From the NCBI GenBank assembly GCA_002419285.1, contig DIFU01000142.1:153981-168916 (forward strand): 14,936 nt of DNA, written 5' to 3'. The position numbers and the translations under genes are program-made. The notes beneath the pieces are model-generated. The model had not been told where the DNA came from. It saw nothing but the letters and a program-made list of their open reading frames with translations, and did no database searches. This document shows, piece after piece, positions 1 through 6,720 of the stretch (the stretch's first letter is position 1; every line of letters begins with the position of its first letter). This DNA is from Prolixibacteraceae bacterium UBA5740. Lineage in GTDB: Bacteria; Bacteroidota; Bacteroidia; Bacteroidales; Prolixibacteraceae.

Positions 1-1158
1 CTGGTCACTCCTGATAATTCCGGTGTCACCTAACTTGTTACGCAAGGTTACCGTAAATTGTTTCTCTGATTCGTTTCTTTTTACTGTAACTTTTACATCA
101 TCTCCCGGACGGTACTGACTTACAGCCTCTTGCAATTCGGCATTGGTGTTCACTTTTTTGTTGCCAACCCCAATAATGACATCGCCCGCCCGTATTCCGG
201 CCTCTTTGGCTGCTCCGTTGTCGGTAACATTGTCGACATAAACGCCTTCAATCTTGTCGAGATTGTACTCCTTGGCCACATCTGATGTCACGGTCTGGAT
301 GACGACCCCCAGGAGTGCCCTCTGGACTGACCCGAACTCTTTCAGGTCTTCCACCACCTTGCGGACAATGCTGGTCGGCACCGCGAAAGAATATCCGGCG
401 TATGATCCGGTACGTGAGGCAATGGCTGTGTTGATGCCTACCAGTTCACCGCGCTGGTTCACAAGTGCCCCTCCGCTGTTGCCGGGATTCACCGCAGCAT
501 CGGTCTGTATAAACGATTCAATGCTGTATTCCTCCTGGTTGATACCTATATTGCGTGCCTTGGCACTCACGATACCGGCCGTTACCGTGCTGGTCAGGTT
601 GAAAGGGTTGCCGACTGCCAGTACCCATTCGCCCAGACGAAGTGCATCTGAATTTCCATACCTCAGATAGGCCAGGTTATCGGCTTCTACCTTCAGTACA
701 GCCAGGTCGGTGGCCGGATCTGCCCCTACTAGCCGGGCTTCATATTCCCGGTTGTCGTTCAGTACGACCATGATTTTCTGTGCCCCTTCAATCACATGGT
801 TGTTGGTCACGATATACCCATCCTGCGAAAGAATCACTCCAGAGCCAAACCCCCTGGCCAGCTGCGGTTCCTGACGGTAGCCGAAGTAGTCGAGAATCGG
901 GTTGCCACTCGACCACCCGCCGCGCATCGATTGTGTCTTGATATGTACAACCCCGTGTACCGCAATCTCGGCAGCCGCCGTCAGGTCGGGCAGGTTGCCC
1001 TCCCCGGGTGCCGGAAGATTGGCATACCTCATCGCCTGGGTGTCCTGTATCGTTATTACCTGTGGCTTTTCAAAAAAACGGGTGTAGGCAAATACCGCCA
1101 GGAATGCCCCCAGAATTACCATCACAAAGGTTAACGTATAATTTCTGATCGTTTTCAT
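1..1158 (-). CDS. DegP/DegQ (HtrA/Do-family) periplasmic serine protease, 3' part missing
   Basis: I translated this by hand from an ATG at 1158; it stays open for 386 codons to the window edge, so the C-terminus (probably a second PDZ domain) is missing. HtrA proteases degrade or refold misfolded envelope proteins. An uncleaved-looking hydrophobic segment at residues ~8-24 suggests an inner-membrane anchor or signal peptide facing the periplasm. The catalytic triad is complete: His121 in TNNHVIEGA, Asp151 in DPATDLAVLKV, Ser228 in NPGNSGGAL. A first PDZ domain runs from about residue 280 to 375 (GVYVDNVTDNGAAKEAGIRA, then GDVIIGVGNKKV). An A-rich leader precedes the ATG without a clear Shine-Dalgarno, as is usual in Bacteroidota. 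The gene is divergent from dapF. Family assignment is certain; DegP versus DegQ versus HtrA naming cannot be decided from a truncated protein. Confidence 0.95.
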   Translation of the reverse strand, partial: MKTIRNYTLTFVMVILGAFLAVFAYTRFFEKPQVITIQDTQAMRYANLPAPGEGNLPDLTAAAEIAVHGVVHIKTQSMRGGWSSGNPILDYFGYRQEPQLARGFGSGVILSQDGYIVTNNHVIEGAQKIMVVLNDNREYEARLVGADPATDLAVLKVEADNLAYLRYGNSDALRLGEWVLAVGNPFNLTSTVTAGIVSAKARNIGINQEEYSIESFIQTDAAVNPGNSGGALVNQRGELVGINTAIASRTGSYAGYSFAVPTSIVRKVVEDLKEFGSVQRALLGVVIQTVTSDVAKEYNLDKIEGVYVDNVTDNGAAKEAGIRAGDVIIGVGNKKVNTNAELQEAVSQYRPGDDVKVTVKRNESEKQFTVTLRNKLGDTGIIRSDQ

Positions 1159-1209
1159 AACTAAATTTTAATTTATTTTTCTTTCATTGTTTCAGGTCTT
1201 TACAAAACG

Positions 1210-1217
1210 CAAAAATA
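1210..1217 (-). promoter_or_regulatory. Predicted -7 box of the serine-protease promoter
   Basis: On the minus strand this reads TATTTTTG, a perfect match to the Bacteroidota sigma-ABfr -7 consensus TAnnTTTG. It lies 51 bases upstream of the protease ATG, implying a leader of roughly 45 nt. I see no good TTTG -33 element 19-21 bases further upstream; that position is occupied by the palindrome at 1235-1253. Confidence 0.55.
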
Positions 1218-1234
1218 CTGCCAGTGTTACTGTT

Positions 1235-1253
1235 GAGAGTGTTTAACACCCTC
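1235..1253. promoter_or_regulatory. Operator-like palindrome between divergent promoters
   Basis: GAGAGTGTTTAACACCCTC is a 19-base imperfect palindrome centred on T1244, with 8 of 9 base pairs matching and one A/C mismatch. It covers the -33 position of the predicted protease promoter and lies upstream of the dapF promoter. A repressor site is possible, but no regulator is encoded nearby and one palindrome this short can occur by chance. Confidence 0.25.
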
Positions 1254-1290
1254 TGTTTTTGCAATTTTTAACAGCTGTCGGGGCGTTTTG

Positions 1291-1322
1291 TTGGATAGTC
1301 ACCTCATTAATTTTTAGCTTTG
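1291..1322 (+). promoter_or_regulatory. Predicted dapF promoter
   Basis: TAGCTTTG at 1315-1322 matches the Bacteroidota -7 consensus TAnnTTTG exactly. A TTG at 1291-1293, just after a TTTG at 1287-1290, can serve as the -33 element with 21 bases between. Transcription would start near 1328, giving a leader of about 18 nt before ATG 1346. This also argues against any dapF start upstream of 1322. Confidence 0.55.
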
Positions 1323-1345
1323 TGCGAAATTCTACAATACCGATC

Positions 1346-2134
1346 ATGAAGGAGCTTACTTTCTATAAATACCATGGTGCCGGCAACGACTTTGTGATTG
1401 TCGACAACCGCGACCTTTCTTTTCCTGCTGACAATATTTCATACATTGAATGGCTTTGCGACCGACGTTTTGGCATCGGGGCCGATGGCCTGATGCTGCT
1501 CCAATCGAAAGAGGGTTTCGATTTCGAGATGCGCTACTTCAATTCCGATGGCCGCGAGGCTAGTATGTGCGGGAATGGCGGACGCTGCATTGTGGCTTTT
1601 GCCGCCCGACTGGGTATCATCGAGGGAAAGACAGAGTTTATCGCGGTCGACGGTCCTCATGAAGCGGTGCTGGAGAGCGATGCAACGGTAAGTCTCAAAA
1701 TGACCGACGTAAAGCAGATCGATGCGGCAGGGGAGGAGTATTTCCTCGATACAGGATCACCCCATTTTGTGAGGTTCCTCGATCACATCGATTCTGTCGA
1801 TGTATTCAACGAAGGCAGGGCGGTGCGTTACAGCGACCGGTTCAGGGAGAAGGGCACCAACGTAAATTTTGTGCAGCAAACGGGCAACCACCTTGTGGTG
1901 TATACTTACGAAAGGGGAGTGGAGGCCGAAACCCTGGCATGTGGCACCGGTATCACGGCGTCAGTGTTAAGTGCCGCCCACAAATCGGGACTCGACAAGG
2001 GGCTCTTTACCGTCAAGGCCAAAGGGGGCGATCTGAGCGTGTCGTTCGAAAAGGCTGAGAAAGGGTTCACCAACATCTGGCTTCGCGGTCCTGCCGCCTT
2101 TGTGTTCCGGGGAACCATTTCTGCAAACGGTTAA
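1346..2134 (+). CDS. dapF: Diaminopimelate epimerase
   Basis: DapF is a cytoplasmic, cofactor-independent epimerase that interconverts LL- and meso-diaminopimelate, the last step before lysine and the source of the peptidoglycan cross-linking residue. The protein has 262 residues, normal for the family, and opens with the typical KYHGAGNDFVIVDN. Both active-site cysteines are present in their usual motifs: Cys75 in ASMCGNGGRC and Cys199 in ETLACGTGI. The reading frame is open upstream to a TTG at 1259, but that 29-residue extension has no family similarity and would start upstream of the predicted -7 box (1315-1322), so I chose ATG 1346. The gene appears monocistronic. Its stop codon overlaps the stop of the convergent LOG-family gene. 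Confidence 0.97.
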   Translation: MKELTFYKYHGAGNDFVIVDNRDLSFPADNISYIEWLCDRRFGIGADGLMLLQSKEGFDFEMRYFNSDGREASMCGNGGRCIVAFAARLGIIEGKTEFIAVDGPHEAVLESDATVSLKMTDVKQIDAAGEEYFLDTGSPHFVRFLDHIDSVDVFNEGRAVRYSDRFREKGTNVNFVQQTGNHLVVYTYERGVEAETLACGTGITASVLSAAHKSGLDKGLFTVKAKGGDLSVSFEKAEKGFTNIWLRGPAAFVFRGTISANG

Positions 2135-2721
2135 TCCTTTTTTTCGGGAACACTGAACCACTTGGTGATCACTTCGCCGGGTTGGTAGTTTTCGATGTAT
2201 TTGATGGCTTCCTCGGGCGACGATGCGATGAAATAGAGGTGTTGATATTCAGGCTTGCTGAACTTTTCGGTGAAGGCTTTTTCAAACTGGTCGAAAAGGC
2301 TGCTGAAGAAATTTCCTGTATTCACGAATACGATGGCCTTACGGTGGTAATCGAGCTGTTTCAGCGTAATCACTTCCAGAATTTCCTCGAGGGTGCCGAA
2401 TCCGCCCGGAAGGGCAATGAACGCATCCGACATTTGCCGCATGCGTTCCTTGCGCTCCATCATATCGGCGGTAATTTCCACTTCATGGGAATGGTTGGAT
2501 ACCAGGTTCTTTTCCTGCATCCGCTCCGGGATGATACCCATGGTACGGGCTCCTGATTTCCTGGCCGCAATGGTCACGGCTTCCATTAGCCCGACGTTGG
2601 CCCCGCCATTGATCAGGCTGTGGCCGCGGGTTCCGATCAGGTCACCCAGACGTGCAGCGTCGTTGAAGTAGATATCATCGATCGCATTGCTCGACGAACA
2701 AAAGACACAAATGTCCATCAT
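2131..2721 (-). CDS. LOG-family protein (nucleoside 5'-monophosphate phosphoribohydrolase type)
   Basis: 196 residues with the Rossmann-like fold and signature of the LOG / 'lysine decarboxylase-like' family. PGGFGTLEE at 105-113 is the family PGGxGTxxE motif, and MMERKERM at 87-94 carries the conserved Arg90. The N-terminus ICVFCSSSN and INGGANVGLM are also typical. Characterised members cleave the glycosidic bond of cytokinin or purine riboside 5'-monophosphates; bacterial members outside plant associates probably act in nucleotide turnover, so the substrate here is unknown. Older 'lysine decarboxylase' labels for this family are misleading. The start codon overlaps the gyrB stop (ATGATG: start 2721, gyrB TGA 2720-2718), which suggests translational coupling. 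A second in-frame ATG follows directly. The stop codon shares TTAA with the dapF stop. Confidence 0.92.
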   Translation of the reverse strand: MMDICVFCSSSNAIDDIYFNDAARLGDLIGTRGHSLINGGANVGLMEAVTIAARKSGARTMGIIPERMQEKNLVSNHSHEVEITADMMERKERMRQMSDAFIALPGGFGTLEEILEVITLKQLDYHRKAIVFVNTGNFFSSLFDQFEKAFTEKFSKPEYQHLYFIASSPEEAIKYIENYQPGEVITKWFSVPEKKD

Positions 2722-4712
2722 GCGTCAATATTGGCGTAAACCGCGTGGTCTTCAATGAATTTCCGCCTTGGCGGTACATCGTCACCCATCAGCATGGCAA
2801 AAATATGGTCAGCTTCGGCTGCGTTTTCGATGGTTACCTGCTGCAGGGTTCTTTGTTCAGGGTTCATGGTGGTCGTCCACAGCTGTTCGGCATTCATCTC
2901 TCCCAAACCTTTGTAGCGCTGAATGTGTACCGAACTTTCGTTGCCGTCGGCCCACTCCTGTATCAGCTGCAGCCTCTGCTGTTCACTCCATGCATAAGCC
3001 TCTTTCTTTCCTTTTTTGAGCAGGTAGAGCGGAGGCGTGGCGATATAGAGATGGCCTCTCCTGATCAGTTCCTGCATGTAGCGGAAGAAGAAGGTCATGA
3101 TCAATGTGGCGATGTGACTTCCGTCGACGTCAGCATCGGTCATGATCACCACTTTATGGTATCTGAGCTTGGTGATATTCAGTTCCTTGGAGTCTTCTTC
3201 GGTGCCAATGGTCACTCCCAGGGCCGTGAAGATGTTCTTGATCTCTTCGCTTTCGAAGATTTTATGGGTCATGGCTTTCTCGACGTTCAGGATTTTACCC
3301 CTGAGCGGAAGGATTGCCTGGAAGCGGCGGTCGCGGCCCTGTTTGGCGGTTCCGCCTGCCGAGTCACCCTCGACCAGGAAGACCTCGCATTTTTGGGGAT
3401 CCCTTTCTGAGCAGTCACTCAGCTTGCCGGGAAGTCCGCCTCCGGTCATGGCATTTTTGCGCTGGACCATCTCACGGGCTTTGCGGGCGGCATGGCGTGC
3501 CTGGGCAGCCAGAATCACCTTGTCCATGATGATTCTTGCAGCCTTTGGATTCTCTTCCAGATAGTTGGAGAGCATTTCACTGACAGCCTGATCAACGGGG
3601 AGTGTGACATCCGAGTTACCCAGTTTGGTCTTGGTCTGTCCTTCGAACTGCGGTTCGGCAACTTTCACCGAGATGACCGCGGTAAGTCCTTCGCGGAAGT
3701 CGTCACCGTTGATGTCGATTTTCAGTTTGGCCAACAGTCCCGACTGGTCAGCATAATTTTTCATGGTACGGGTCAGTCCCCTCCGGAATCCGGTCAGGTG
3801 CGATCCGCCTTCTATGGTATTAATGTTATTGACATACGAATGGACGTTCTCCGAGTAGGAGGTATTGTACTGAAGGGCGATTTCCACGGGAATACCGAAT
3901 TTTTCGGTCGAAACGTTGATCACGTCTGGTGTCAGCCTGACGCGTGAATCATCGAGGTACTCTACAAATTCTTTTAGTCCGTCTTCCGAATAGAAAACTT
4001 CCCCCTTAAAGCTACCGTCGTCCTCCACTGTGCGCTCGTCAGTCAGTGTCAGCTTGATGCCTGAATTCAGGAACGCCAGTTCCCTGAGCCTGGCGGCCAG
4101 GACTTCATACTTGTAACTGGTTACAAGAAAAATGCTGTCGTCGGGCTTGAAAGAAATGATGGTTCCGGAGCCTTCCGACTCCCCTGTGGTTTTTACGCTG
4201 TAAAGCGGTTTGCCGCACGAATATTCCTGCACGTAGATTTTCCCGTTGCGATGGATCTCGGCCTTCAGATGGATCGACAGGGCATTGACGCAAGATACGC
4301 CGACACCATGCAGACCCCCCGATACTTTGTACGAGTCTTTGTCAAATTTACCCCCGGCATGCAGCACAGTCAGTGCGACCTCAAGTGCCGAGCGGTTTTC
4401 CTTGGTGTGGATCTCGGTCGGGATTCCCCTTCCGTCGTCCTTTACCGTGATTGAATTATCCTGATGGATGATTACGTCAATTTCCGAGCAATAACCTGCC
4501 AGTGCTTCGTCGATGGAGTTGTCCACGACTTCATATACCAAATGGTGGAGGCCTTTTTCATTCACGTCGCCGATGTACATGGCAGGGCGCTTGCGCACGG
4601 CCTCCAATCCTTCGAGTACCTGAATGCTGTCGGCACTGTATGTGTCAACGGTTCCGTTTCCATTTCCCCTGCCATTCCCTGCGGAAAGGCCGTTTTTTTC
4701 TAACTCACTCAT
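2718..4712 (-). CDS. gyrB: DNA gyrase subunit B
   Basis: GyrB is the ATPase subunit of DNA gyrase and, with GyrA, introduces negative supercoils. The 664-residue protein has a GHKL ATPase domain with catalytic Glu61 and Asn65 in EVVDNSIDEA, DDGRGIP at 92-98 and GGLHGVGVS at 132-140. A transducer domain follows with QTKTK at 359-363. The TOPRIM domain has Glu448 in EGDSAGG and Asp526/Asp528 in TDADVDGSH. The tail is QRYKGLGEMN at 598-607. It lacks the large insert of E. coli GyrB, as expected for this phylum. Residues 11-20 form an unusual Gly/Asn-rich stretch before the conserved core begins near residue 27. A clear Shine-Dalgarno AGGAG (minus strand, 4719-4723) sits 6 nt before the ATG. GyrB rather than ParE is supported by the overall sequence type, but gyrA is not visible. 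Confidence 0.96.
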   Translation of the reverse strand: MSELEKNGLSAGNGRGNGNGTVDTYSADSIQVLEGLEAVRKRPAMYIGDVNEKGLHHLVYEVVDNSIDEALAGYCSEIDVIIHQDNSITVKDDGRGIPTEIHTKENRSALEVALTVLHAGGKFDKDSYKVSGGLHGVGVSCVNALSIHLKAEIHRNGKIYVQEYSCGKPLYSVKTTGESEGSGTIISFKPDDSIFLVTSYKYEVLAARLRELAFLNSGIKLTLTDERTVEDDGSFKGEVFYSEDGLKEFVEYLDDSRVRLTPDVINVSTEKFGIPVEIALQYNTSYSENVHSYVNNINTIEGGSHLTGFRRGLTRTMKNYADQSGLLAKLKIDINGDDFREGLTAVISVKVAEPQFEGQTKTKLGNSDVTLPVDQAVSEMLSNYLEENPKAARIIMDKVILAAQARHAARKAREMVQRKNAMTGGGLPGKLSDCSERDPQKCEVFLVEGDSAGGTAKQGRDRRFQAILPLRGKILNVEKAMTHKIFESEEIKNIFTALGVTIGTEEDSKELNITKLRYHKVVIMTDADVDGSHIATLIMTFFFRYMQELIRRGHLYIATPPLYLLKKGKKEAYAWSEQQRLQLIQEWADGNESSVHIQRYKGLGEMNAEQLWTTTMNPEQRTLQQVTIENAAEADHIFAMLMGDDVPPRRKFIEDHAVYANIDA

Positions 4713-4800
4713 TGTTTACTCCTGTTTCTAAAATGGTTAAGTGATTGGATAACCGTCGGCATTCCGCATCCGTGTTCCGGAAAGTGGGTTTAAATGCCAT

Positions 4801-4831
4801 GATTTTCAATGCGTTCAGACGATTGAAAATC
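4801..4831 (-). promoter_or_regulatory. Perfect stem-loop in the gyrB 5' leader
   Basis: GATTTTCAAT at 4801-4810 is exactly complementary to ATTGAAAATC at 4822-4831. The 11-nt loop can add three more pairs (CGT 4812-4814 with ACG 4819-4821, loop TCAG) across one bulged G. It lies between the predicted gyrB -7 box and the gyrB start, within a leader of roughly 130 nt. It is not followed by a U-tract in the gyrB direction, so it does not look like a terminator. It could be an RNA structure or a protein-binding inverted repeat. Confidence 0.6.
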
Positions 4832-4848
4832 GGTTTTTATCCAACATG

Positions 4849-4856
4849 CAAATATA
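4849..4856 (-). promoter_or_regulatory. Predicted -7 box of the gyrB promoter
   Basis: On the minus strand this reads TATATTTG, a perfect TAnnTTTG box, just downstream of the terminator of the preceding transcription unit. The expected -33 position is AT-rich (TTTAATTC type) but has no clean TTTG. It makes gyrB and the LOG-family gene a separately transcribed unit with a leader of about 130 nt. Confidence 0.55.
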
Positions 4857-4877
4857 ATAAAAATACCCGGAGGGGGG

Positions 4878-4913
4878 AATTAAAAAACGGCCATCACAGG
4901 CCGTTTTTTAATT
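4878..4913 (-). terminator. Strong intrinsic terminator after the beta-barrel gene
   Basis: AATTAAAAAACGGCC at 4878-4892 and GGCCGTTTTTTAATT at 4899-4913 form a perfect 15-bp stem with a 6-nt loop. The GC-rich part is next to the loop and an A/T tract forms the base, so the element can act in either direction. It begins 13 bases beyond the stop codon of the barrel gene, read leftwards, and would end the TPR/barrel transcript before the gyrB promoter. Confidence 0.9.
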
Positions 4914-4926
4914 CAATTCATAAACC

Positions 4927-6702
4927 TTAGAATGAGAGGCTGAGGCCTCCCAGGAAGTTGAAGCTCTGGGAGGGATACCCCAACCACTGCTCATATTTCT
5001 GGAAGCCAAAGTTGTGCAGCTGGGCAAATACCGACAGCTTACCGGTAATGTCATACACGCCCCTGGCATTCATGTCAATCAACATGTTCATCGGGATCAC
5101 CTGGTTTAGGTTCTGCTTTTCGGGATCGCTCTCACGCAGCAACGCGTGTCGCTTGCCGATGGCATAAATCTCGGAGGCTACCCTGAGCCTTTCGGTTACC
5201 TGGTATGAGATTCCCAGGTTGGCATCCCATGCCGGCAGGTGCCAGGGTTTCTCCTCGTGGTTCATGGTGTACTTGTACACGCTGGCGCTGACCAGCAGGT
5301 TCAGCTTGTCGCCCATGCTGTGTACTATCTCACCGTTGAACTTCAGTTTTTTCATATCGTCATACACAACGTCAAACACGTTGTTCACCATCGGTATTTC
5401 CAAAAGCATTGATGACTCCGGACTGGTGGTGCCCCAAACGGTAGTCTGGTTCATCACAAAGAAGGGGTGTCCCACAAAGGTGGAGTGGTCGACCTGGATC
5501 TTGTAATTGGTGTTGGTGGCAAATTTGCCGTCAAATCCCCCGTAAATCCTGAATTTCTCGAAGTGGTTTTTCACTGCCAGTTCGGGATCGATATAGGGAT
5601 TGAAATAGGCCATGGCCGAATAGTAGTTGTGGTAATTTTGTCCGTCGACGCCGGCAAACACATTGATCAGCTCCTTCACAGGCGCAAAGTTGAACCTGAC
5701 GTTCGGTGTCAGCCTGAAGTTGGTCTTGTATTGGTTGTCGAAGGTCATCCACGCATTCACCCCCAGTTTCAGGTTGATGGTCTCGTTGCCGAACAGGATG
5801 GCCGGCTTCCCGAAAATCCATGTCTGCTTGCGTGTGGCTGCCGTATTGGTGGTGTCGATGTAAAGCTGCGATGTCTGCGAATATTCGGCTCCGGCGTCAA
5901 TCAGGAAGGTGAACCGGTCGCTGGGACGCTTGAAGTTCATCGTGAAGTTCCCGAAATGCTCCCGCTGCCCGGTTTTAGTACCCAAATGGTGGTAAAGGAA
6001 GTCGAATCCGGTGGAGGGATCGCTTTTCCCTTTTGAAAGGTTCTGCAGGTTGATGTTAATCTTGCCCTTGGTCAGGGTTTGCCGGTCACCCAGGTAGGGG
6101 GAGTAATCCTCTATCATGGCCGGAATGCCTGTAACCGGGTAGCCATAGTAGTTGTATCCGTCGTGGTCGAGGCCAAGGTTGAACGAGAGCGTCGATTTCC
6201 GGAACATGTGCTTGATGAACATTTCTGCCTCATTGTCTGAATAGGGCGACTTCACGCGGTCACCTCCCTCGAGGTTGATCTTTCCGTGCGACGAAAGGTG
6301 CTTCAGGTGTAACCCGAAGATCGAGTTCTTCTGGTTTTTGTTGTTAAAGAAGAATTCCCCATAGGGTTTGTTGTAATTCCCGGCTCCGAGGCGCAGCAAT
6401 CCAAACCCGACTTCTTCCTTTGGTTTGCCCACGATGGTGGCTGCCTGCAGACTGGTCACCGAGAAGGTGGAGAATACGGGCTGGCTGTAAATGCTGTAGT
6501 CGAAGTTGGGCTTCTTGAATTCTGTATCCTTGATCACGGGTATTTCATTGATTTTCTGTGCATCCATGGCGGCAGGCGAGAATGATTTCACCACCTCCAC
6601 TTCCCTGCGGAGGGTGGTGTCGGTCTGGGCCTGGATGCTGATGATAGGGATCAGCAAAATGGTTGCCAACGCCCATTTGAAAGTATGATGTGCTTTTATC
6701 AT
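4927..6702 (-). CDS. Outer-membrane beta-barrel protein, TonB-dependent-receptor-like barrel without plug
   Basis: 591 residues. A signal peptide is clear (basic start, hydrophobic ALATILLIPIISIQA, cleavage probably after Ala25). The rest alternates hydrophobic and polar residues, is rich in aromatic and Asn/Gly residues, and ends in Phe after LGGLSLSF, the usual C-terminal signal of outer-membrane barrels. I see no TonB box or plug domain; about 75 residues of non-barrel sequence (EVEVVKSFSPAAMDAQKINE onwards) precede the first likely strands. Such proteins are often labelled TonB-dependent receptor in Bacteroidota, but import function is not supported here. It follows the TPR gene by 18 bp with no promoter between, so the two are one transcription unit, ended by the terminator at 4878-4913. 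The barrel may be a partner of the TPR protein. Outer-membrane location is well supported; function is unknown. Confidence 0.8.
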   Translation of the reverse strand: MIKAHHTFKWALATILLIPIISIQAQTDTTLRREVEVVKSFSPAAMDAQKINEIPVIKDTEFKKPNFDYSIYSQPVFSTFSVTSLQAATIVGKPKEEVGFGLLRLGAGNYNKPYGEFFFNNKNQKNSIFGLHLKHLSSHGKINLEGGDRVKSPYSDNEAEMFIKHMFRKSTLSFNLGLDHDGYNYYGYPVTGIPAMIEDYSPYLGDRQTLTKGKININLQNLSKGKSDPSTGFDFLYHHLGTKTGQREHFGNFTMNFKRPSDRFTFLIDAGAEYSQTSQLYIDTTNTAATRKQTWIFGKPAILFGNETINLKLGVNAWMTFDNQYKTNFRLTPNVRFNFAPVKELINVFAGVDGQNYHNYYSAMAYFNPYIDPELAVKNHFEKFRIYGGFDGKFATNTNYKIQVDHSTFVGHPFFVMNQTTVWGTTSPESSMLLEIPMVNNVFDVVYDDMKKLKFNGEIVHSMGDKLNLLVSASVYKYTMNHEEKPWHLPAWDANLGISYQVTERLRVASEIYAIGKRHALLRESDPEKQNLNQVIPMNMLIDMNARGVYDITGKLSVFAQLHNFGFQKYEQWLGYPSQSFNFLGGLSLSF

Positions 6703-6720
6703 GGTGTCTTTAATTTTCTG

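Noticed and set aside
1259..1345. 29-residue N-terminal extension of dapF from a TTG codon
   Set aside because: It has no family similarity and would start upstream of a perfect -7 box at 1315-1322; the normal DapF N-terminus begins at ATG 1346.
2745..3410. 221-codon plus-strand open frame opposite gyrB
   Set aside because: A shadow of the highly conserved gyrB frame, without start context or recognisable features.
4801..4831. gyrB leader stem-loop considered as a terminator or attenuator
   Set aside because: No GC-rich base and no following U-tract in the direction of transcription; the upstream unit already has a strong terminator at 4878-4913.
5467..6036. 189-codon plus-strand open frame opposite the barrel gene
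   Set aside because: It is antisense to a clearly coding gene, has no recognisable domain and its composition follows from the codon use of the opposite strand.
4927..6702. Barrel protein considered as PorP/SprF of the type IX secretion system
   Set aside because: It is about twice the usual PorP/SprF length and no other type IX genes are nearby.
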